From: Thozetella sp. PMI_491
Taxonomy: Eukaryota > Ascomycota > Sordariomycetes > Chaetosphaeriales > Chaetosphaeriaceae
Length of the DNA: 64,000 nucleotides
Assembly (NCBI GenBank): GCA_021432635.1
Contig: MU270027.1
Span: forward strand, 62,001-126,000
Direction of reading: 5' to 3'
Shown here: positions 43,492 through 55,443 of the stretch, in pieces
How the letters are laid out: every line of letters begins with the position of its first letter
Numbering within the stretch: position 1 is the first letter of the stretch
Program-made: the position numbers and the translations under genes
The notes under the pieces: model-generated
Seen by the model: only the letters and a program-made list of their open reading frames with translations
Databases searched by the model: none
What the model was told of the DNA's origin: nothing

Positions 43492-44424
43492 CTAAGCAGG
43501 GAAGGGTCGGGAAGGAAGTGGGCAGTTTGCGGTTTAGCTCTCTCGCTCTTGCTTTCTCCAGGCTCTAGCAAAAGCCCGACACTCTCTCCCTCGCCTCTTC
43601 TGGCCGGCCTTCTCCGTGCTCCCTCGCCTGGAGAAACACTAAGCAGGATACCAGGTAGGCGTAGATGTGGGCAGGGAGACGGTGCCAGAAAACCAAAATC
43701 AAAAATAAAATATCCCCCCCCCCTGCTCGGACCTTTGGTTGGCGGGCTAAGTGGACAGCAGCCCTAGGGCAACGCCGCTCACATCCGTGTAACCCATCTT
43801 CTCCGCCACCAGATCTTGAAATCTTGCATACGCGCCCCGGTCAACCCTAGACGAGCACTGGTTGTGAGAGCAAGCCGCCAGGCGCCGGCATCACGGCGAC
43901 CTTGGCAGATAAACCCACGGCCAAATGCTTGCACTGGCGGTGGGCAGTTCTGCTCCATCCCGACCTGACCTCATAGGTTGTAGGGTGCGGATCCGGGTCC
44001 GGACAGGGACTCGGCCCGCCGTTGCTGGACCTCTCACAGGCCACCACATCGCCGATAGGAAGAAATACTCCAATGCATTGGCGCCCAGCCGCAGCACTTC
44101 GCAGGAACATTGGGACGGGACGCGTTGGGCAACACACACACATGTTTCTCATTGCTTCGGTATTTAGTCATTAAGAACCATATTAAGGTATCATATGTAC
44201 TCGGCTTCTCCCTGCGAAGATAGCCGGCCCTTGTAGCCCTGCACCGTCTTTTTCTATCCAAGAGCACCACCCAACTCCCTCGCCTGGGGCTCCTCGCCGG
44301 TGCGTCCCAAGCATCGCCCCGGGTGACTAATTCTCGAGCATGATCGATTCTGTACCACCTATGCCAGCACGGTTCGTACATCAAAAACGAGCCAGCCGGG
44401 ACTGGTTTGCTTCCTCGGCCGCCG

Positions 44425-46995
44425 TCATCGAAACGACTTGAACGACTTATGTGCAAGCGGCGACGTTGCTCCCGGGGGGGCCATGGCGCTTCCGGCGATA
44501 CGACCATTGTCTCGCACCCGCCCGCCACGCATGTTCGGCGTATTTGCGCAGAAGCGGCATATGTACACCGAAGGAACCGTCCGACGGGAGATGTTCACGC
44601 AACGGCCGTGGAGCCACATCTCGCATGATTCGCTGAGCTACTAGTTAGCACTAATACACAATAGGGGGAAAGTTATGGCACGGGGCCACTCACCATTGCA
44701 CCATGAAGCCGTCGCCATCATGGTCGACTTCGGACCGGTTGCACAGACACCGGACGGCGGGGCCCCTCGATCCGGTCGACGGTGTGGGGAGGCTTCCATC
44801 GGTTAGGGTGGTTGGCGACACGGCGCTGTGGCTTGCGCGGTGGCTCCCATAGCCTACGTTCAGACCCAACCCCGCCGTGAATCGCCTCTGCTTCGAAGCA
44901 GACGCTTGTCTGTGACGGCTCTCCCGCAGCTTTCGGAGCTCGCTGGCTGCATCGCCGGCTTTGCCATTGGGCGTGGTCTCATTTGTGACCGTCTCGGCCT
45001 CGCTATCATCGTCCTGGGAGAGCCCGGTGAAGGTGGCGAACGAGGTGGTGCTGCGCTCGCTCATACTACGCTGCGAGTTGTGGAATGGATGCGGTCTGGT
45101 TGGTTTTATGGGATCGGGAAGCACGAAGGATGCGTTTCTACTCGGGATGATGATGGGCTCGTCGTCGCTCGACGACTCATCGTCATCTTCCGACGACTCC
45201 CGCCACCCTCGGCCCCTCACGATGGATTGAGCACTGTGTCTCTTCCGGAGCGTGGAGGGAGGTTGCGGCTCCGTCTCGACAACAACGGTGGTCTCGACTC
45301 TCGCCCGGCCGTTGGCATCAATGGTGAACTTGGCCTGCGTCCTCGTCCTCGGGCCGCTGTTGCTTTCGGGGATCGAAGAGAGGCTCGAGAGGCGGTGGTG
45401 CTGCTGGCTCTTGAGCGGAGATAACCTTCCGTTCGGGCGGTTGGGTTGGGATACAATAGGTCGGCCGGAAGGAAGACCACCATTGGCCACCGCTTGCATG
45501 CTGTGTTTCCCAGACGAAGGCAGCACGGGAAGCGCCGCCCGGTTTGACGGCTTCTTCCCTCGATTTTCGCTGAAACTACGGGACAAACCAGGGCGTGTCG
45601 ACTTGATGGGAGAGCTCGCCAATGCCCGGTCTGCCCTCTTGCTCGGGCCAAGCTCTTTAACACTTGCAGACCGACGAAGCTCTTGTCGCGCCGGCGGTTT
45701 CGGTAGGATAGGTTGCTCGCCCTTGACGGTAGATCCCAGTGGGGCCGCCGGCGCGGATGAGCTTGGGACTTGGATGGGGTTGAAGGGGGCAGTCTGGATG
45801 CTGGAAGACGGAGGCTGGGTAAACAAGAGGCCGGGGTTGACGCCGCCGCCGCCGCCCACGATGCCGAAGGGGTCGTTAATGGGAGTCGGATACGCCCCGG
45901 TGAACATTGCCTGCTCCGCGCCGGAAGTATCAAGAGCCGGCATCAGGGGCTTCGGGGCAATGGCACGCTCGTCCTTGCTGACGGAAAGATTCTCCTGGTT
46001 CTGCTCCGGCACCACGCCGGTCTCTTGAAAGATCTGGTTCGTTCTTCCCCAATCTAGCGAACCCATAGGCCGGTGGGCAGACGTTGGCGTCTGGAACACG
46101 TCGCCACCGCTAAAGTCGATATCCATAGCGTGCATGTTCGGATCCGCATCCCAGAAGACCCTCTGGTTTGTGAAGGCAGGAGCAGTGGCGGGGGCCGAGA
46201 TTGGGTAATCGAACATGTCGCTGGGGGTGCCTACAAAGGTGTTGATGGTCGGCTGCTGCGGCGTCCCCCCAAAGTGTGGTTGGCCAAAGCCCTGATCATT
46301 CTGCATTGTGTCGTCGTCGTCGGGCTTCGGGGCGAGCTTGCGCCCTCCCTTGCGGCTGGAAGGAGGAGGAGTTACGGTCTGGGCTGGCAGATCACTGCCG
46401 GACTTGCTAAGCCGCGCCTTTTTCGAGGACCTCTCCTGCGAACTAGACTGTTCCCCGACCGCCGAGGTGTCGAATGTCGGGGTCACGAGCCCAGGAGAGG
46501 ACGGCAGGCGCCTCGAAGGGTCGACAGGTGGCAGAGGCAAGTTGGGGTTCGGCGAGAAATGGGTAACATGGGTCGCAATCTCGGCAGCGATCCCTTCCGC
46601 GGAGAATGGTCTCTTCTGACCCGAGAGTGGTTGATACGGAGTAGTTATAGCTCCCCCAAAGTCGGCAAACGGGCCCTGCGAACCCCTCAGGTTGCCCGGT
46701 GTAGCGTTAAAGACGGAATACTCCTCGGCAAAACGCGGAGTCCAGCCGCTCGACTCGTCAAACTGACCCTGGTTGCTCTTGGGAGTCTGGAAGACGGGGC
46801 TCGGAAAGACGGTTGAGGTCGGAGTCTGTTTAGGCGTGGGCGGCTGAGCGTTTGGATCCCCAAAGCTGCTGCGAGACATGGAGGTTAGCACAAGAGGGGA
46901 AAGCCAGGCAGCCAAGATAGGGAGAAGGCTCGTCAGCCCAGGGACCCCCCCAAAAAATACCATACGAACCTAGAGGCCAGTTGATCCCCACTCAT
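44425..46995 (-). CDS. PHD-finger nuclear regulator, 3 exons (802 aa)
   Basis: Exons are 46995-46970, 46868-44694 and 44632-44425. The N-terminal 700 residues are Ser/Pro-rich and disordered, with TPKQTPTSTVFPSPVFQTPK at the start, a KKARLSKSG nuclear-localisation-like patch, and an acidic SSEDDDESSSDDE run. The C-terminus is a C4HC3 PHD finger joined across intron 2: C716, C718, C734, C737, H742, C745, C759, C762. PHD fingers read histone H3 tails, so a chromatin or transcription role is inferred. For the start, the ATG at 46879 lies inside what looks like intron 1 (donor GTTCGT, branch GCTAAC, acceptor CAGCAG), so I prefer the ATG at 46995, giving MSGDQLASS before SFGDP. The acceptor is a tandem NAGNAG. 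Confidence 0.85.
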
Positions 46996-49900
46996 AGCAG
47001 ATTCGTTTCTGTCTCGTAGAACCCAGGCTGAACCATAGCAATTCCCAATGTGTCAAGAACGTGCGGTGGACCTCCCCAATAACCTTTGTCTAAGATATGT
47101 CTTAACGATGACGGGAGGCGGCCAAGATAGCAACGGGAAGCCGATCCACGGGGATAAGGCGTAGGCTTGTTAAAGTCTCAGATCAGGGAGGAGTTTAGCT
47201 CGTATATCATTGCTCATTAGGGGTTTCGTCGAAAATCGTAGTCAGGAACAGGAAGGAAAAAAGGTCGTGAAATTCTGGAGAAGGAGGCATGTTAGTTGAG
47301 GCACGAGGGAAGGGCTCTCTCCTGGATCGAGTGGAGAAGGGTGGAATGGGTAGGGTGGGAAGCAACTACCGGACACAGGAAATCAGGAACCGAGGAGGGG
47401 CCAAAAAGGACAGGAGAGGCGACCGAACGAAAAAAGGCGCCGGCGAAGAGCTGGGTTATAGCCGTTCCGGGCAAGGGCTAAGGGCGAATCTATTCGAGCC
47501 AATCCTGGAGCCGAAAGGAGGCGGTTGTAGGGCGACGAAAAAAATTACCGGACCTTGTCTCCTGGTGAGAGCGGTCTGTGTGCTGGGGATTTGCGTGCTG
47601 GCTGAGGCCGCTAGAAGCGCCGGGTCTGGCGTACGAAGCCTGCTTAGGCCGAGAAGGGGGGGACGAATGGAAAAGCAGAGAACGGCTGCGGCTCTTGATA
47701 CCCGCCAGGCAGGAAAAGGGGGGAAGGGGGGGTAGGAAGCTGTGCTGCTTCCGAGAAGGTTGTGCAATGGAAAGAGAGAAACCCCCAAGACAGGTAAGTC
47801 AGACGAGCCTCCGGAGAGCGAGGACGTTGGGATGCACGAGCTGGAGAAGGCAGTCGAAAAAGATGGCAAGGACGCACGAGACTCGGTCCTCTTTCTGCCT
47901 GGCCAACGGCACTGAATACGGCAAGCGTCCGGGTAGTGGTAGTCTGGGGGGGCGGCTCCCGAGCTCCAATTGCTACCTTATAGCGGGGGTAGATTATAGC
48001 ACCCGCAGGCTTTTGCTCGAAACGGCCGGGGCCGGGCTGATGTCCAACTCGAGAAGCTGGCCAGAGGCAGAGAGAGCCACAATGGAGAGAACAAAGAACA
48101 CAAGAGTGGAAGAGAGAGATTGGTTGGCAAGGGGAAAGAGACAGTTGGCTACAAAGCCCCCCTAGATGTGGTTCCTCGTCCTCGAGACTCTTGGCTCGGG
48201 AAGATAACCTGGTATTCTTCTGGTCAAGACATGCGGAATGAAAGCCAATGGCCCAGGGGGGGGAAGGTGCGGTGCAGAAAAAAAAAAAAGAGCTCCCCCC
48301 ATCATTAGCTTTCTTCTTCTCTTTCTAGGCTCCACCTACAGGGACCATAAGGGGAGTGGCCACCCTGCGAGAGCTCCGCTAGCATGCATCCGAGTCGTTA
48401 GGGGCATGTGCGACGACAGGCCGAGCTCCATCCTTCTCAGCACCCAAGCCCCCCCAAAAATTGAGGCTCCTGCAGCTGCCAGTTGCACCGACAACCTCCC
48501 CGCCCTACAATCGAGATTAAAGAGAAGCGGTGATGTCAATTTTCCCCGAGAGAAGAAGGCCATTAGCGTCCCCCTGCGGCTGCCGATGGCTTGTTTCCTT
48601 CTGCTGCTTCTGGTCTCCGCTCGTGCTGCCTCCGGCCGCCTTGTCCGGCGTCGCTTTGCAGCTGCATGTTACAAAAGCTGCGCTCGCCTGAGGCCTTGGC
48701 AGCGAATCGAAGGCCTGCGCTACCGACGACTGCGATCTGGTCGCCGCAGTCCATTGGCTGGCGAGGCCATGAGTGCCTGAGACGGCATGCAGGTCGGATG
48801 AGTCAACAGATCCTTGGGGAGCTCGACCGCTGCAGTTGGTTGCAGGTCAGCTTGCGGATGCGAGCGGAGCTGCTCCGCAGTTTGTCCCAAAGAAACCCCC
48901 GTTAAGCCAGTTACGCCCCATCAGCACAGCTCGTTCAGCCTCCTCATATTTCCGAGCCCATAGAGCCCGAGACTAGACAGAGAAGAAGGGGGGGAGTCTC
49001 CTAGGAGGAAAGAGGAGGTGCAACTTAGTTCTGAACCTGTCCGGACCGGACGAGCGAACGAACCGTCCTGAAGGGGGGGAGGAGCACGCCATCGAGAGCC
49101 GACTAGTCTAGCAGCCGAGCTCCGACGACCACTAACTACGTAGTAATCCAACTTGCCCCAAGCAGACATTATCGGCGCCACCCCTTTTGGGCAGTCGATA
49201 TAGGTAAGACGACCACGTCCCAAACACCTCTTAGCTGGAATGCTGGGGAAGAGGCGGTAGCGCAGCTCCATAAGGTCGATCGCATCTCGACGGTGCGACC
49301 TGACTGGGCTTTCCCGTATGGGAAATATGGGTAAATATTCTGCCAGCCACCGGTTTGCCTGACCCTCGCCTCTTGTATCCCAGTGGCCCTCCCGGCACAT
49401 TGTGACCGGCGAGCGATGCGTTGTCAATGTCTCGACGCTTCTTTTTTAGTGCGCTTCTGTGCCGGCCCCCAGTCTATTGGGATCTCGCTGCAGCCGACAT
49501 TCCAGGTTGTTCCTGACGGCCGGCTCGATGGCTTGCAAGGGACCAAGGGCTGAATTCCAGCCCTTCAATTTCGACGACAGAGTTGCGAAATCCCGAAATC
49601 CCCCAGACCCAGTCTCCGTTGTTGGTTGGTTGGTGCTGCTTCGCCTCTTGCCCTAGATTCGTCCACCGAGCGCCCGGACGCCTCTCGTACCGTACTAGAG
49701 CGCCGCAGAGGCCCCATAACGTATTCAGGAACCAACCTCGCAGTATTGGCCCGATGCTGCGACTCGCATATATGAGCTGCAACTAGGACCCCATTGCACA
49801 CAGGCAGTAGCGCCGCCGAAGGGGCCACTTGGACGCAGTCGGGCAAGTTAGAGAGTCGCAAACCGTACGATAAGGGGGCCCTGCATCGCTGCCAAAGACT

Positions 49901-51538
49901 TTGTGAGACAAGAGCTCTGTGGAGCAGAGCCGCCATTCAGCACATAGATGGATGCACATCGCGGATGGCTTGCTGCAGCGCTTGGGTCCCAAAGTTTGTC
50001 GAGGGAAAGGACCAATGGTCTGCTGCATGGTGAAATTACACCGTGTTAAACCCAGGTTCTGGCTGTGATGCTATCCTTAGTTTTGGTAGTTGTTGGGCAG
50101 CAACCAGGGCGGCAGGCGGTTCGAGTGGCACAAAGCAACCCCAGAGTGCAGCTCTCGGGGACTATGGCAGAGGCGGGCTGGGCTGCTGGTTCCTGCGTCA
50201 AGGCAATGCGACATTGATAGACATTTGTGAGCCGCCTCGCCCCTCCGTAGCACAACGCATAGCGGTGCAAGCGCCGGCTCGTTTGTGCTTGATTCCAATG
50301 CCGCCGGCGCTGGGCTGGTTCCCGCCCGCCTTATGCTCGACGGCGCCAACTTAGGGGCACAAAGACGCAAGCTGTGACGGCAGCTCTTCAGGGGCGCTGT
50401 CGGTGGCTTCATGCGAGCCGGACATCTGCATGTCAGCATCGGTCGTAATTCCAGGCTCGAGCTCAGGCCTTGCAGGGTTAGAATCTGGGTAAGCTAGGGC
50501 AGCTGGGGCACGATCCCCCGGCCGAACAGAAAGTACGGTAGAGCCGGGGAGCAAATTTCCGCCTCTTTTCTTGTCGGGAACCGCTGCCAATCCCTGGTCT
50601 CGAAGTCTGGAGATAATCACCGAGTGTACCATAGTTGGAAAGCGTGCTCGTCCCGCCTGGTCAGCGCCCCTCACTGGCGACGCAACCCGAGCCGTTCGTT
50701 GGCCGTTTGCGTTGATGAGCAACTGCAACTACGGAGAGCATGTACTATGCAGACAGACACCGCATGTCGGTCCGGCCCCCGAGGTTCGACCGAGAACATC
50801 CTCACACTGAATAAGAAACGCAATAGGGGAACAAGAGAGGCTCGATTCCCAGAAACTCTATGCAGCCCGGCAGACACCACATGTCGGAGCGGGAGCTCAA
50901 CAGACGGCATCGACTGGTTGGCAAAACTCTCTGAGGGTTTCGGTGGCACGTGTGCGGCAGCAGGAGTGGCATCGCTAAGTGATCCAATTGGAGCCCCCAA
51001 TAAGCCACAAAAGGCGGCTTCCTTCCAACTTCACTTGTCGACGAGCGGCAGACCACAGGAATTGTCGCGCCAGAAAGCTGCGTCTATTCGCCACTTTATT
51101 TCCCCAGCCCGCTGGATATGCGTGCGTGAGGGTCCTCGGTCTCCTGTTGGCCCATCAGCGCGTGCTATCTCGGCGTCTTCTTGCCGCGAGGCACCCCAAG
51201 CTTGCCCAAGCCACAGGAGTGCATCTGGAATCGCTTCGCCTCGCCAGGTCGACGGGACGTCATAAAAGGGGGGGGGCAGAGGAGGCCGCCCCAGCGATTC
51301 AGCAACAGGCCAAAGCAGGTTTAAGGCCTCCTGCGAGACATGGACAGACTGCCCCTGACTATCATGGACTCCCCATCGAGCCGACATGCCATCCGATTCA
51401 ACAAAAACAATACCTTTGGCCTTTTTCGTCTGAAGACGAAGCCGCAAGGGGAGCCGCCGGGAAGGATGCCCTAGACTCATACTATGGAGGACCAGCAGAC
51501 CGGCCATCTGCAACCAGAACGAGCATCCAAAAAAAAAA

Positions 51539-51713
51539 NNNNNNNNNNNNNNNNNNNNNNNNNNNNNNNNNNNNNNNNNNNNNNNNNNNNNNNNNNNNNN
51601 NNNNNNNNNNNNNNNNNNNNNNNNNNNNNNNNNNNNNNNNNNNNNNNNNNNNNNNNNNNNNNNNNNNNNNNNNNNNNNNNNNNNNNNNNNNNNNNNNNNN
51701 NNNNNNNNNNNNN
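51539..51713. other. assembly gap (175 N) flanked by poly(A)
   Basis: The gap is bordered by A runs on both sides, so it probably replaces a long poly(A)/poly(T) homopolymer or a repeat ending in one. Confidence 0.95.
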
Positions 51714-52860
51714 AAAAAAAAAAAAAAAAAAGAACCAAGGCCGGGACCCGGTTCAGCTTCCCGAATCAGGCATATCATGAGAGCCAGCGTCGGCCCCGAG
51801 AGAGGGATGAACCCCCCAAAAAAGCCACCCCAGACCCAAGCAAGCTGAAGCTGCAAGCACTTTAGATCCCTGTCCCAATCGCTGGCGCCGGCCGGCCGAG
51901 ACGCGCGCAGGGAAGGGCCTGATGATCTGATAAACTGCTTCCCCGAGCGAGTAAAAAAAAACCTAAGTCCCGCTTCGTGTGCGTGGGAACCCAAAGAGGG
52001 CACGTCATCGTAGGCATGGGGGTGGCGGCCAGCGCATGAATCTGGGAGATTAGACGAGGCCTTTCGGTTCACACCGCCGCCCAGCCTCGTACTTCCTTAT
52101 CGATAGTGCGTGGTGCCATGTGGGATAGCGGATGATGTGTCGCTGGGAGGCTGTGAATCGCGAGGGGGGGGAGGGTGGGTATGATGGTGATGTGCGGGCA
52201 GGTTGGTTGGTGATCGGATGTGGTGGTGGACCTGTCTAGACCGTACCGGCGAGGGGGTTCTCACCTCCCCGGGGAAAGGGGGGGGGGGGAAGCGGGCCAA
52301 GGTGTCCCAGCCTCTCTGCACCACTGCAGACCAAGAAACAATCAATGCCCAGCATAATGGCTCAACACCTGGCACTGCGACGCTACCTATCCACATTGTT
52401 GCGCCAAAAATGCCGAAACTGCCAAAAATAACAGCTTCGAAGACACGCTGGATCTCTAGGTTTGCGGGATGTGCAGTTCAGCCTGGTCGATAGTTCTGCT
52501 GCACGTAGCTCCCCCAGAAACCGTACATCTGGTTGCCGTACCGTACCGCGTGACCTCGTACTCAGGGGTTTCACAGCCAAGTGCAGATGTGCATGCCCGA
52601 GGGCCGATTCGGCCCACCGCCGCCCAGCAGCACCCGTAACCGGAAAGCCGCTGCCGCCCCGGCAATCCGGCTCTGCGGTGTCGTCTGGTCTACTCTCTGC
52701 ACCCTAAGCGCCCATCAGATCCCGGAGGTACCCGCCTGTGAATCGGAGACGGGGCTGTGGGCACACACACGCAACGCTTCTTGGGTCTGCCACTCGCGGG
52801 TTCACCCCTCCTGCGAGCTGGCATAAGGTCGGGGTTTCCAAGTCGACCAACCTTTGACTC

Positions 52861-52911
52861 TCATCCCTCCTCCACCCCCTCCCACACCCCCCCTCCCCCC
52901 CCCTCCCCAGG
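52861..52911. repeat. polypyrimidine (C/T) tract
   Basis: About 50 bases almost entirely C and T with several poly-C runs, in a gene-free region. Confidence 0.8.
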
Positions 52912-55443
52912 CGAACCCTGTGCCTGGCTGGCCCTGGGTTGGCGTCGATCGAGCATTATGCAAACCACCAACGCACCCACCTTTGCTCGCCGCGGGCGCC
53001 AAACGGGCTGCGTTCCTGTCACCCGCCGCGCGAGCCTGTTCCTGGGAGGAAACGTACCTGGAGCGACACCCCCACCCCTGCGACGGGGGCCAGGAAGCGA
53101 ATCACGTCGCGGTCGCCGCGAAGACGAAAGCGACGGCCGCCCACCCACCCGGGTTGGCGAGGGACACCGGGCTCGGTGGACCGGGCGGTGGCAACGCACC
53201 GCACCCGCAACCCTCGTCCTGTCCTGTCCATAGCCAAGTCACCCAGGTCTATATCTGGTGGCTCCGGGTGGTGAGGGGTGGGAAAAAAGCAGAAAGGCGC
53301 TGTGAGCTGTTGCTCATTCGTTGCTCTGCTGAGGAAGGCAGGTTTAGCTCTGCAACTCGAGCGCCATCTAGTCCCGGCATGCCCCTTGGAGCTGGTGATG
53401 GAGGGGGTCCTTCCTCGGCTGATGGTGGCGTGGGCAAACAGATACCGAGGACGGTCTCGCTAAACCGCTCCCTGCGTCCTCGTATCGTATAGCACCCTCG
53501 GCGTCCTAGACACTGTAGTTCAAGTATACGTACGCGTGCTTTTTTTTTTCGGTGGTCTCGGTCCCGTCGGAGCGGGCAGCTACTTAGCCCGTGGCCAGAA
53601 CAAGCCCTGCCCACCACAGGGATCAACGCGGAGAGCACCCCTCCCCCCTACCCCCCAGTGCTATATCGGTTGGTGCTATCGTGAGTTACTCCGCGGGCCA
53701 GCTTCTTGGGCAGCCGGACGCTGCGTCTAGTGGAGCGTCGGTGGGCGGGTGCCGGGGCTAAGTGGCAAGGGAACTTGGGTACGAGTCGAGTCGCGGCGAG
53801 CCGAGGCGCGCGTGTGACAGGTTACGTCCTGATCCCCTCGCCATGTCTCATCGTCGGCGACAAGGGCGATCCGCCCGCCCCTAAACGCCCCAACTCCGGA
53901 GCGCCGTTGGGCAGCGAACGGATGCCGATCTGACTGCCATGAGTCCAACCTCTTGCCCCTGAGCCCTGATCGATCGGGGAGGTCGAGGATCAGGTTTGGA
54001 GCCTCACGGCAGCCATCGTCGCCCTCTGGCCTAAGCGCTTTCCCTCCGCTGCCTCTTGTAAGAAGATCTGGCACGGGAAACACTTTCGGCATTATTAGAG
54101 GCTAAAAAAAAAAATTGTCCGCGATCCCCTGGTACCACGAGAAGGAGGCCCTTCAGGGGTGACTGATTCGCAAGCGACCGATTCCATCAACCTGGGCGGC
54201 CGCGAAACATCATGCTTCGGTAGTTAGATCACGTTTCGAGCCAGGTTATCATGGCCTTAGACCTGCGGTCGCGAGGTTATTTTGAGAGCCAGATCTGAAG
54301 AAACTCAGATCTGATGGAAAATCTGGGGATACTGGGCATCATGGTCGAAACTAGATTCAGAGAACGCATCGCCACATCCGGCGTGTTTCCATTTTGGGTG
54401 TTTTCAGGTAGTTTTTACAAAGATCATCACGGGTTTGACAGGTTCGGTCATAGTGCAAAAGAAAAAAAGGCTTCATTGATCGCTAGAGATCCCTATACTA
54501 CGGCCGTTTGCCTGTCCCATTCCCTTCGTTGAGCAAAGCTCAGGGGTATCCTCCTCTTGTGGAACCGCTGTCCCCCTCCTCCATACTTCCCGAGGGGTAT
54601 CAACGGTGTTCAAAATAGCTATCTACGATTATCCAAGCGGCGTCTGCTAGTTGTAGTGTTGTCGCCGTTGGAGTGTGCGCGCAAGGACTGAAAGCATGTG
54701 CATGCGAAGCCGACGATATATGGACAAGGAATGACAAGGAGTAAGCCAAGAAATAGAAGGCTCAAATAAAAAAAGAAAAAAAAAAAGAAAAGGAAACGAA
54801 GTGATTCAAGGAAATAAGAGCTGCCCAAGATTCGAATCAGGTTTTCTGGTCTGTCCTCTGGGCAACTGGTGATGGCATCTTCGTCGACCGTCGCTCGGTT
54901 CAGCCGCCTCCCCTGTTTTCGACTTTCTGGGTTCAGATAGACTGATGCAACAAAGATTCGAGGAACAACTGCCATCGTGACTTTTTTTGGGATCATCCAA
55001 GCGAACACCTTTCCCCCTGCTTCGAAGCCAACCGGCGCTCCCCGCTCAAGTCGTCGTATCCCCCGGTCACCCGTTTTCGTGTCGTCATATCAGATATTCG
55101 TGACCGGCCAACCGCCGTGATGCCGCAAGGCCGGTGTTTGGCAATCTGGGTGAGAGAGTTGGGATTGTTTTCCGCTTCAGCGGGCCCGAAAGAGAACCCG
55201 AATGTTTGGAAGCCGCGCCGCCGTCCGAAAACCCGCCAATCCCTAGTCCCAAAGTGATGCCAGTCTATAGGTTACTCCCGAAAGTCCGCAATCATCGCAT
55301 AAATAAGAAAAGGAGTGTGGAAAGCTTCGTGGGCGCGTCTGCCGTGTCCAAATTTCGACAAAGGAAAAAAGTAAGGGTAATTTTTTGGTATCTTGGGTAA
55401 TTGTTGCTTTGCGACCTAGACGGCCGAGTCAACCGAGCTTGGC

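Larger units (their letters stand above)
43251..44424. other. interval between leu2 promoter and PHD gene 3' end
   Basis: Both flanking genes are on the minus strand, so this holds the leu2 promoter and the PHD gene 3' UTR. No gene seen. Confidence 0.5.
46996..55443. other. 8.4-kb gene-free interval with assembly gap
   Basis: No conserved gene was recognised on either strand. It includes the likely promoter and 5' UTR of the PHD gene (47.0-48.2 kb) and the 3' flank of the Rua1-type gene. A 17-bp near-identical repeat (CAGACACC-R-CATGTCGG) occurs at 50754-50770 and 50871-50887. Polypyrimidine tracts lie at about 52861-52911, A-rich sequence at 54763-54799. Open frames here are short or cross the N gap and show no family features. 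Long untranslated or non-coding RNA, or decayed sequence, cannot be excluded. Confidence 0.5.

Noticed and set aside
46879-46963. ATG at 46879 (or earlier non-ATG frame) as start of the PHD gene
   Set aside because: It lies between a GCTAAC branch site and a CAG acceptor; the ATG at 46995 gives a cleaner spliced model.
50754-50887. 17-bp imperfect direct repeat
   Set aside because: Too short and isolated to name as an element; noted only in the interval description.
50979-51848. 289-codon frame crossing the N gap
   Set aside because: Open only because N codons are unresolved; no motif on either side.
54805-54905. tRNA-like B-box (GATTCGAATC) on either strand
   Set aside because: The T-stem would have at least two mismatches and no matching acceptor stem or A box lies at the right distance.
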